DNA from: a bacterium
Lineage (GTDB): Bacteria > Verrucomicrobiota > Verrucomicrobiae > Limisphaerales > J093
Direction: 5' to 3'
DNA: 6,106 nucleotides
NCBI GenBank assembly: GCA_021839785.1
Contig: JAKCAB010000454.1
Location: 1 to 6,106, forward strand
Shown here: positions 1 through 5,990 of the stretch, one piece after another
Layout: the number at the start of each line of letters is the position of its first letter
Position numbering within the stretch: the first letter of the stretch is position 1
The notes under the pieces: model-generated
What the model was told of the DNA's origin: nothing
Database searches by the model: none
Seen by the model: only the letters and a program-made list of their open reading frames with translations
Program-made: the position numbers and the translations under genes

Positions 1-2
1 TC

Positions 3-1487
3 GCCCGCGAGGCCCGGCGGCTCAGCGGCCTGGACGAGGCCTCGCTCGCGTTCGACGCTGTGAAGTTGAAGCCGTTTGGCCGGCTCGCGCACCCGCATTG
101 GCTGACCCTCTGCAAACGCGCGGAACTGGACGGCCTGATCGGCCGGTTCGGAAGCCTGCCGGAAGGCGCCGCGGCCGACGCGGAACCGCCCCGGCTGGCG
201 CAACTCACGACCAGTGGACAGGCGTTGTTCGCCGCGGCCTCGGCGCTCCTGCCGGGCGACGGCAGCGGTGTGCTGGTGGACCTCCGCGCCAACAACAGCG
301 TGGTGGCGATCGTTGCCCACGGCCAGGGCGTCTTTACCACCACCCTCCCGATCGGCTCCCGCCAACTCAGCGAAGAACCCACCGCCGCGGGAACCGAGGC
401 CGCGCCCGCCACGGAACCCCGGCTGTCCGCGTCCGCCGAAGCGCTGGAAAAGTGGTACGCCGCCGTGCGGCTCGCGGTGTCGGAATGGATCGAAGACAAT
501 CCGGAAGCGGGTTTGAGCTTGTCCGGCCAGCGGGTGTTCGTCGGCGGCCTGGGCACCAGCCAGCCGGCTTTCCTGGCGGCTTTGAACCAACGCGGGGATC
601 TCCGGTTCGAAGCGTGGGAGGAAGGTGCCACCCGCCATCAGCGCTGGCCGATGGCGGATTACCTGGTCACTTACGGTGCCGTCCTGCAAACCCTGGGACG
701 CGGACCGCGGGGGATTTCCTTGTTGCCCGAGGACCTGCGCCTCGGCTTGAAGCGCCGCCGCCTCGTGGCCGGGCTGGAAACGCTGAACGTGGGCCTGCTG
801 GTCCTGCTGGGCCTGGTGCTCGCCTTCGGCATCTGGCAGAAGCAAGGTCTGCTGGAACGCAAGACGCAACTCATCGAGCGCGCGCAAACGGCGCTGCAAA
901 CCGCGCGTTCCATCGACAGCCTCTATCGCCGCCTGAACCTGGACTACGAGCAAATTTACCCGATCCTGCAACGCCAACGGCACACGCTGGAAACTTTGCA
1001 GACCCTGGCCACGATGCGGGCCGCGCGCACCAACGACGACTTCTGGTACGTGCTTTTCGCCGATGCCTTCAGCTACCAAACCGGATCGGCGGGACCGCGC
1101 ACCAGCCCGGCGACGAATCCTCCGCCGGCTGTCCGCCCGCTGCTCGCGGCCACGAACGTGGCGCCCGCGCTCCCGCGCCGCGAGTACATCCTGGAGTTGT
1201 GCGTTCCCAGCGAAGGCGAGCCCCTGCGGCGCATCCTCAGCGACCTGGTCGCCAACCTGAAGCGGAACGTGCTCTTCAGCCGCGTCGATTCATTGCCGCC
1301 GGAGCGCAAACGCGATTGGGTCGATCCGAAGGTCGCCATTTCCAACCACGTTTTCGCCGTCGCGCTGGAGATTGCCGGGAAGGAACTGCCGCGTCCCTCC
1401 GCCGAAATCACCCGCCCCTCGTCGGCCGGCGAAGGCCGCCGTTCGGGCTCGTTCCGGATCGAATCGGAGTCCGGCCTGCCCCGCTGA
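3..1487 (+). CDS. PilM-PilN fusion (GspL-like) pilus/secretion assembly protein, 5' partial
   Basis: Inner-membrane assembly protein of a type IV pilus or type II secretion machine. The frame is open from base 3 with no stop, so the true start lies left of the window; the GTG at 60 is probably internal. At least 494 residues are visible. Bases 267-356 encode a beta-rich stretch resembling the phosphate-binding region of PilM actin-like folds (GVLVDLRANN, later PIGSRQL). Bases 525-593 encode VFVGGLGTSQ followed by a helix, the usual PilM/GspL C-terminal glycine motif. Bases 714-761 encode ISLLPEDLR, like the cytoplasmic NLLP peptide that starts PilN and docks on PilM. A single membrane helix follows (783-836), then a coiled coil, and a periplasmic domain with the PilN-like ending ILSDLVANLKRN...FSRVDSLP. 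Having both domains in one chain is the GspL layout. Six bases separate it from the PilO-like gene. The family call is firm; pilus versus secretion use is not decided. Confidence 0.8.
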   Translation, partial: AREARRLSGLDEASLAFDAVKLKPFGRLAHPHWLTLCKRAELDGLIGRFGSLPEGAAADAEPPRLAQLTTSGQALFAAASALLPGDGSGVLVDLRANNSVVAIVAHGQGVFTTTLPIGSRQLSEEPTAAGTEAAPATEPRLSASAEALEKWYAAVRLAVSEWIEDNPEAGLSLSGQRVFVGGLGTSQPAFLAALNQRGDLRFEAWEEGATRHQRWPMADYLVTYGAVLQTLGRGPRGISLLPEDLRLGLKRRRLVAGLETLNVGLLVLLGLVLAFGIWQKQGLLERKTQLIERAQTALQTARSIDSLYRRLNLDYEQIYPILQRQRHTLETLQTLATMRAARTNDDFWYVLFADAFSYQTGSAGPRTSPATNPPPAVRPLLAATNVAPALPRREYILELCVPSEGEPLRRILSDLVANLKRNVLFSRVDSLPPERKRDWVDPKVAISNHVFAVALEIAGKELPRPSAEITRPSSAGEGRRSGSFRIESESGLPR

Positions 1488-1493
1488 TCTTGC

Positions 1494-2378
1494 ATGGACA
1501 TCAACGCTCCAACGCCAAGTCCGGGATCGCGGTTGCCCGCGGTGGCGCTCCTCGTGGCGCTGGTGCTGGCTGTCACCTACGTGGCGGCCTACCGCCCGGT
1601 GGCCCACCGCGCGGAATCCCTCGACAAATCGCTGCGCCAGGCGTGGGAGCAATTCGCCGCCACGAACCGTTCGAGCGAGGCCACGGCGGGCGTGAAACTG
1701 GAGAACCTCGGCAACCGGCTCAAGGCGCTGGAAACTGCCGCTGCCGATCTCGCTTCGCTGCGGGTGTTGATCGACCGGGAACTCGCGCTGCCGGCCGATG
1801 TCCGGGCCCAGCTCCAGCAATCTCCCTTCCAGCTCATCGACTTCGAGAACGCGCGCCTGTCGCGCGCCGAAAGCCTGGCCGCGCTGGCCAAGGAAAAGAA
1901 AGTGGTCTTCGAACCTGGCGCCACCAATGGCCTGCCCCTGTACGCCGGCGAAACCGGTGAGTCGGCGCTGCTGTGGCCCCGACTCTACTTCGCCACGCAG
2001 TTGCTGGTCATGGCCGCCCACACCCAGGTCGGCAGCGTGCGCGACTTGACCCAACTGCCCAACGTGGATCACCGCTCGTCGCTCGACGGCCATCGCGATT
2101 TTGAGGAAATGCCGATGCGCATCACGCTGGTCGGCGGCATCGAACCCGTGAGCCGGTTTCTCACCAGCCTGCCGTTGCGCGGGGCGGAACTGGAGGCGAC
2201 CGGCCTGGCCACGGTCCTGAGCAACAAACCCGCGCTGTTCATCGACCACCTGCTCGCCCGCAAGGCCGCCCCGGACCGCCCCGGCGACGTGCTGGTCGAG
2301 GTCGAGGTCAGCGGCTTCGTGTCGCTGGCCGGGACGACCTTGCGAACCAACAACCCGGTGGAGCGGATCGTCGAATGA
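1494..2378 (+). CDS. PilO/GspM-like inner-membrane alignment-complex protein (Amuc_1100-type)
   Basis: A 294-residue protein with a bitopic layout: a short cytoplasmic N-terminus, one membrane helix at about residues 15-33 (PAVALLVALVLAVTYVAAY), and a predicted coiled coil at about 40-90 rich in Leu, Ala and Glu. A periplasmic domain follows, including MRITLVGGIEPVSRFLTSLP near residues 205-224. Charged or helical stretches paired with a beta strand, VGGI, and a helix ending in SLP are typical of PilO and GspM ferredoxin-like folds. Position between a PilM/PilN protein and a PilP-like protein supports the PilO role: it would dimerise with the PilN part and bridge to PilP. Akkermansia Amuc_1100, in a pilus-like locus, is a known verrucomicrobial protein of this general type; the kinship is inferred from context and layout. 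The ATG is the first start after an in-frame TGA at 1485. No Shine-Dalgarno sequence is visible, so coupling to the upstream gene is likely. Confidence 0.65.
   Translation: MDINAPTPSPGSRLPAVALLVALVLAVTYVAAYRPVAHRAESLDKSLRQAWEQFAATNRSSEATAGVKLENLGNRLKALETAAADLASLRVLIDRELALPADVRAQLQQSPFQLIDFENARLSRAESLAALAKEKKVVFEPGATNGLPLYAGETGESALLWPRLYFATQLLVMAAHTQVGSVRDLTQLPNVDHRSSLDGHRDFEEMPMRITLVGGIEPVSRFLTSLPLRGAELEATGLATVLSNKPALFIDHLLARKAAPDRPGDVLVEVEVSGFVSLAGTTLRTNNPVERIVE
2375..2378 (+). other. ATGA start/stop overlap (translational coupling)
   Basis: The ATG of the PilP-like gene (2375-2377) shares bases with the TGA stop of the PilO-like gene (2376-2378). No clear purine-rich ribosome binding site lies upstream, so re-initiation by the terminating ribosome is the likely way of starting. 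This would keep the amounts of the two partner proteins matched. Confidence 0.75.
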
Positions 2379-2878
2379 CCTCCACGCTCCAGCGCCAATT
2401 CCTGCTCGCCGTCGTCACCCTGACGGGCCTGGCGATCCTGCTGATCCTCACGCTGCTGGGCCTGGGCGGGCGCGTGCCGGACCTGCCCCCGCTGGGCGGC
2501 CAGGGCCGCGCCATGCCGGACTGGCCGTCTCCCGCGCAAGTCGGCGATTGGTTCAGCGTCCCCGAACTGGCCCGGGCGGTCCGCCAAACCAACGCGATCA
2601 ATCCGTTTTTCACCCTGCATTTCCAGCCGCCGCCGCCGCCCAGCACCCGACGCGTGACGTTGACCTACCAGGGCTCGCTGCGCGGCTCGGAGGAACAGGT
2701 GCGCGCCTTCGTCCTCGTCGATACCAACACGCACGTGCTGGCGGCCGGGTCGAACGTCGTGGCCGATCAAGCCGTGAAGAGCATAGCCCTGCGCACGTTG
2801 ATTCTCACCAACGCCACCGGCCAGACCAACGTGCTGGAATTCGGCGTCCCGAAGTCCCTGGAAATACCCATCAAGTGA
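2375..2878 (+). CDS. PilP/GspC-like periplasmic linker protein, membrane-anchored
   Basis: A 167-residue protein. Residues about 9-30 form one hydrophobic helix (FLLAVVTLTGLAILLILTLLGL), a signal anchor. A linker of about 60 residues includes the motif NPFF and a run of five prolines near residues 87-91. The C-terminal half (about 94-167) is a compact beta-rich domain starting VTLTYQGSLRG and containing HVLAAGSNVV. That matches the pattern of the PilP beta domain or GspC homology region: strand, a glycine turn, then G-x-x-V. In known systems this domain links the PilN-PilO pair to the outer-membrane secretin. PilP is usually a lipoprotein; no lipobox cysteine is visible here and the protein is anchored by a helix instead, which is nearer GspC. 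The start overlaps the stop of the PilO-like gene as ATGA. The identification rests on layout, size and position, as sequence conservation in this family is low. Confidence 0.6.
   Translation: MTSTLQRQFLLAVVTLTGLAILLILTLLGLGGRVPDLPPLGGQGRAMPDWPSPAQVGDWFSVPELARAVRQTNAINPFFTLHFQPPPPPSTRRVTLTYQGSLRGSEEQVRAFVLVDTNTHVLAAGSNVVADQAVKSIALRTLILTNATGQTNVLEFGVPKSLEIPIK
2875..2878 (+). other. GTGA start/stop overlap setting the ATPase start
   Basis: GTG 2875-2877 overlaps the TGA stop of the PilP-like gene (2876-2878). The protein then begins with residues that lead directly into a helix typical of the GspE N-terminus (KREVADMLFAAGKL). The in-frame ATG at 2548 would add about 109 residues that merely re-read the PilP-like gene, so the GTG is preferred. 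The next in-frame ATG (2914) would remove the start of the first helix. Confidence 0.75.
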
Positions 2879-4635
2879 ACGCCGCGGAACCAACGAAACG
2901 CGAAGTCGCCGACATGCTGTTCGCCGCGGGCAAGCTGGACGCCGAGCAACTCGAATTGGTGCGCCGGCGCCAGCGCCGCCTGCGCACCTCGCAACACCAG
3001 GCCATCCTTGATCTCGGCTTCGCCTCCGAGACGGACACTTACGCCGCGCTGGCGGGCCTGCACGGGTTGGAGTTCGTGGACCTGTGCAACTACACGTTTC
3101 CGCCCGGCCTGCCGGACGAAACCAAGCTGCCCGTCGCGGTCATCCACAATCACCAGGTCCTCCCCGTCGCCTTCGAGGAGACGACAATCACTCTCGCGTT
3201 CGTCGAACCGCCGCGCCAGGCCGAGCTGGGCAACCTCCGCCTGTTGCTCAGCCGCCAAGTTCGCCCGGTGCTCACCACCCCGAGTTGTTACCGCAGCGTC
3301 ATCCGGCAGTTCTTCGGCCTGGGCGCCGACACCATCCAGCGCATGGGCGAGGACCGCCCGACCGCCGACAATTCGGCCGACGTGGTTTTCAAAGTCACCA
3401 CGGGCGAGGACGAGGAAGCGGTCAACGCGGGCATCACCCGCTACGTGGACCAGTTGCTCGCGGACGCGCTCCGGCTCGACGCGACCGACATCCACATCGA
3501 GCCCTACCTTTCCAAAATCAAGATTCGCTATCGCGTGGATGGGATCATGCAGCCGGTCACCACGCCCGAAAGCCTCCGCCAGGTTTATGGCGCGCTGGTG
3601 TCGCGCCTCAAGATCATGGCCGGTCTGAACATCGCCGAGAAGCGCCTCCCCCACGACGGCCGCATCTCGATGAAGACCGACGGCGCCGAGTACGACCTGC
3701 GCGTCTCGATCGTCCCCACCAAGCACGGCGAGGCCGTCTGCCTCCGCATCCTCGGCCGCCAGAGTCTCATGCTGGAACTGCGGGAGCTCGGCCTGGAGCC
3801 GGACCAGGAGGAACTGCTGCGCGCGCTCACCCGTCTGCCCCAAGGCATGGTGCTGCTCACCGGCCCGACCGGCAGCGGCAAGACCACCACGCTTTACGCC
3901 GCGCTCGCCAACGCCAACGACGAAGGCCGCAAGATCATCACCGTGGAAGACCCGATCGAGTACCAACTCGAAGGCATCGTTCAGATTCAGGCCAAGGAGG
4001 AAATCGGGCTCACCTTCGCCGCCGGGTTGCGATCGATCCTGCGCCACGATCCGGACGTGATTCTGATCGGCGAAATCCGCGACCGCGAGACCGCGGACAT
4101 CGCCGTGCGCGCCGCGCAGACCGGCCATCTCGTCTTCTCCACCCTGCACGCCAACGACAGCGTGAACGTGATCACGCGCCTGCTCGACATGGGCATCGAC
4201 CCCTTCCCGTTGGGGTCCGCGCTGGTTTGCAGCATTGCCCAGCGCCTTGCCCAGCGCATCTGCCGGCACTGCGGCGAACCCGACGACGCCATCCCGGAGG
4301 ACACCCGCGCGGAGATGGCCCGGCAGCTCAGCCTCGCGCCGGAGGAAGTCCGCGCCTTTCGGGGCCGCGGCTGCGTGGAATGCAACGGCAAGGGCACCCG
4401 CGGACGCGTGGCGTTGTACGAGTTCTTCGTGATGAGCGAGGAAATGGCCGATCTGCTGGGGCCGAACCTAACCACCGGTCACTTGCGCTCCGCCGCGCGC
4501 CGACTCGGCTGGCGTTCGCTCCGCGATCAGGCCTGGAAGAAGGTCCAGCAAGGCTTGATCCCCATCTCGGAAATCCAGCGCCTGACCTACCGCCTCCAGC
4601 AACCGGCCGCCCAGTCCTTGTCTGAAGACCTGTAG
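2875..4635 (+). CDS. gspE: GspE/PilB-family assembly ATPase
   Basis: Cytoplasmic hexameric ATPase that drives pilin or pseudopilin assembly; 586 residues from GTG 2875, a normal length for GspE/PilB. The N-terminal domain (about 1-170) resembles the T2SSE_N fold that contacts the membrane platform. The N2 and catalytic core follows, with DIHIEP and RYRVDG near 205-222. The Walker A motif GPTGSGKT is at 330-337, the Asp box TVEDPIEY at 356-363, Walker B with E400 in ILIGEIRD at 396-403, and the His box TGHLVFSTLHAND at 416-428. Two CxxC pairs (C463/C466 and C500/C503) form the zinc-binding site typical of GspE/PilB and absent from PilT, so this is an assembly rather than a retraction ATPase. 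The GTG overlaps the preceding stop (GTGA); the same frame is open farther upstream only as read-through of the PilP-like gene. PilB is the alternative name; the window cannot separate a pilus from a secretion system, though the neighbour order M-N-O-P favours a pilus. Confidence 0.95.
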   Translation: MNAAEPTKREVADMLFAAGKLDAEQLELVRRRQRRLRTSQHQAILDLGFASETDTYAALAGLHGLEFVDLCNYTFPPGLPDETKLPVAVIHNHQVLPVAFEETTITLAFVEPPRQAELGNLRLLLSRQVRPVLTTPSCYRSVIRQFFGLGADTIQRMGEDRPTADNSADVVFKVTTGEDEEAVNAGITRYVDQLLADALRLDATDIHIEPYLSKIKIRYRVDGIMQPVTTPESLRQVYGALVSRLKIMAGLNIAEKRLPHDGRISMKTDGAEYDLRVSIVPTKHGEAVCLRILGRQSLMLELRELGLEPDQEELLRALTRLPQGMVLLTGPTGSGKTTTLYAALANANDEGRKIITVEDPIEYQLEGIVQIQAKEEIGLTFAAGLRSILRHDPDVILIGEIRDRETADIAVRAAQTGHLVFSTLHANDSVNVITRLLDMGIDPFPLGSALVCSIAQRLAQRICRHCGEPDDAIPEDTRAEMARQLSLAPEEVRAFRGRGCVECNGKGTRGRVALYEFFVMSEEMADLLGPNLTTGHLRSAARRLGWRSLRDQAWKKVQQGLIPISEIQRLTYRLQQPAAQSLSEDL

Positions 4636-4667
4636 CCGCCGCCAGGCGGTGGGACCGAACGGTACCC
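4636..4667 (+). terminator. Two adjacent hairpins after the pilus operon, possible terminator or mRNA end
   Basis: Directly after the ATPase stop, CCGCC (4636-4640) can pair with GGCGG (4645-4649) around a GCCA loop. One base later GGGACC (4651-4656) can pair with GGTACCC (4661-4667) around GAAC, with one bulged A. Neither is followed by a T run, so it is not a classic intrinsic terminator. The pair could mark a transcript end or protect the mRNA. Stems are short and the region is GC-rich, so chance pairing is quite possible. Confidence 0.3.
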
Positions 4668-4700
4668 AGCCGGGACGGATGCGCCTTTCCGTGACCGCGC

Positions 4701-4729
4701 TCGACAACCGACCCGCGCGCCGGTTCAAT
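4701..4729 (+). promoter_or_regulatory. Possible sigma70-type promoter for the restriction-modification gene
   Basis: TCGACA at 4701-4706 (five of six bases match TTGACA) and TTCAAT at 4724-4729 (four of six match TATAAT) are separated by 17 bases, the preferred spacing. A transcript would begin near 4736, about 10 bases before the ATG at 4747, giving a very short or nearly leaderless 5' end. That fits the lack of a ribosome binding site. The match is modest in so GC-rich a region. Confidence 0.35.
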
Positions 4730-4746
4730 CACGGCACGCCGACGCC

Positions 4747-5943
4747 ATGACGCCCGCCGAGTTCCAGCGCAAATGGTCCCGTTACCAGGGAAAGGAAACG
4801 TCCGCCTACCAGGAGCACTTCAACGACCTTTGCCGCCTCTTGGGCCAGCCCACCCCCGCGGAGGCCGATCCCAGCGGCCGCGACTTCTTCTGCTTCCAAA
4901 AGCGGGTCGTCAAAGACGCCGAGCTTTTCCAGTTGAACGAGACTGGCGAGGAAGCCGCCCCGGAGGAACGCGGCTTTGCCGACGTGTGGAAGCAGGGCTG
5001 CTTCGGCTGGGAATACAAGGGCAAGCGCAAGAACCTGGACGAAGCCTACCAGCAACTGCTCCGCTACCGGGAGGCGCTGCTGAACCCGCCGTTGCTGGTC
5101 GTCTGCGATTTCGACCGGTTCATCATCCGCACCAACTTCAACGGCACGGTTCAGGATACTTACGAGTTCACCAACGACCAACTCGACCGGCCGGAAAACT
5201 GGCGGATTCTGCGCGCCCTCTTTGAAAACCCGGATTTCCTCAAGCCCCAGCGCACCACGGCCCAGGTCACCGAAGCCCTGGCCGAAACCATCGCCGAAGT
5301 CGCCAAGTCCCTGCAAAGGCGCGAGGCGGTGGAATTGGCGGACGCCCGGACGCGCAAGGAAATGAACTTCGCCCAGCGCAAAAACCTCCGCATCGCCCGC
5401 TTCCTGAACCGCATCGTCTTTTGCTTCTTCGCCGAAGACACCGGCCTTTTGCCGAAAAACCTTTTCAGCGACGTGCTCAAGACCGGCATTGACGACCCGC
5501 CCCACCTGGCGCAGACGCTCGAAAACCTTTTTGCCGTCATGGCCAAGGGCGGCACGTTTGGCAAAGACCGCATCCGCCACTTCAACGGCCATCTCTTTGA
5601 GGAATCCACCGTTTTTGAACTGACCGAAACCGAATTGCGGAAGCTCGCCGACGCGGGCGAAGCGGACTGGCAGTTCATCCAGCCCAGCATCATGGGCACG
5701 CTCTTTGAGCGCGCCTTGGAGCCGGACCAGCGCTCGCAACTGGGCGCGCACTACACCAGCGAGGCGGACATCAAGACGCTGGTCGAACCCGTCCTCATGG
5801 CCCCGCTCCGCCGCGAATGGGCCGCGCTCAAAGGCGAACTCGCGCCCTTGCTCGGCAGGGCGAGCGTCCTCGCGAGCCGTGTGCACGCATCGGCTCGGCC
5901 GGAGCCTCGTCCTACCGTGGTCGCCGTCATGAGGCCCGTCTGA
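4747..5943 (+). pseudogene. MmeI-like restriction-modification enzyme, N-terminal part, interrupted
   Basis: The gene for a single-chain type II restriction-methylation enzyme (MmeI-like, sometimes called type IIL/IIG), cut short. Residues 1-130 look like its nuclease domain, with FADVWK (D79) and E89-Y-K91. A ten-residue gap between the Asp and the ExK pair equals that known for MmeI (D70, E80, K82). A helical connector follows (about 190-310, with RIARFLNRIVFCFFAEDTGLLP). Methyltransferase motif X appears at 333-338 (GAHYTS) after FERALEPDQRSQLG. Genuine-looking protein ends near residue 369. Residues 370-398 are the palindromic repeat and flanking sequence read in frame, and the stop TGA (5941-5943) comes from the IS3 end. 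Motif I (DPACGSG-like), the NPPY catalytic motif and the target recognition domain are all missing; MmeI has about 919 residues. Codons are somewhat richer in AAA and TTT than those of the pilus genes, consistent with acquisition. The remainder may lie beyond the insertion sequence. A fragment with an active nuclease but no methylase would be harmful, so it is probably silent or inactive. Confidence 0.8.
5854..5916. repeat. REP-like imperfect palindrome inside the restriction-modification frame
   Basis: Two 26-base arms (5854-5879 and 5891-5916) are inverted copies matching at 19 of 26 positions, around an 11-base loop (5880-5890) that contains the palindrome GTGCAC. The outer ends read GGCAGGGCGAG and, on the other strand, GGTAGGACGAG; the inner ends are both CGAGCCG. 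The layout fits a REP or small non-autonomous repeat found many times in some genomes. I recall similar GGTAGGACGAG-type repeats from Verrucomicrobia, but cannot check this here. It marks the point where similarity to MmeI-like proteins appears to end. Bases 5917-5940, up to the insertion sequence, could be part of the repeat unit or leftover target. Confidence 0.65.
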
Positions 5944-5965
5944 TCTTTCTTCGAAAACGTGGGCA
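5941..5965 (-). repeat. Probable IS3 terminal inverted repeat (one copy)
   Basis: The sequence begins TGATCTTTC and continues into a short AAAACGTGGGCAG stretch. The terminal TGA and the similarity to the IS3 end are seen directly; the inner limit of the repeat is a guess, because the other copy lies outside the window. Confidence 0.5.
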
Positions 5966-5990
5966 GTGAAAGCGGAGTGCTGGTTAATGG

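Noticed and set aside
60..62. GTG as the start of the PilM-PilN protein
   Set aside because: The frame is open upstream to the window edge, codons 3-59 read as plausible protein, and the PilM-like domain would lack its first part if it started here.
98..1960. A 620-codon plus-strand open frame spanning the first two genes
   Set aside because: The product is rich in Arg, Pro and Gly and crosses two genes that have membrane helices and family motifs in another frame, so it is a frame shadow.
2548..2874. An N-terminal extension of the ATPase starting at ATG 2548
   Set aside because: It re-reads the PilP-like gene in another frame, giving an Arg/Pro-rich peptide unlike GspE; GTG 2875 gives the normal family length.
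2767..4269. A 500-codon open frame on the minus strand opposite the ATPase
   Set aside because: The plus strand encodes an unmistakable GspE/PilB ATPase with all motifs. The minus-strand product is low-complexity (Gly, Ala, Arg, Asp, Val-rich) with no recognisable domain, a common effect of GC-rich coding DNA.
2875..4635. A PilT-type retraction ATPase
   Set aside because: PilT is shorter, lacks the large N-terminal domain and has no paired CxxC zinc motif; both are present here.
4729..5886. A 385-codon open frame on the minus strand opposite the restriction-modification gene
   Set aside because: The plus strand has MmeI-like motifs throughout; the opposite product is repetitive and resembles no family I know.
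4747..5943. A BREX PglX or DISARM methyltransferase start
   Set aside because: The D79/E89-x-K91 nuclease arrangement followed by a helical connector and the GAHYTS motif fits the MmeI-like family better, and no BREX or DISARM partner gene is present in the window.
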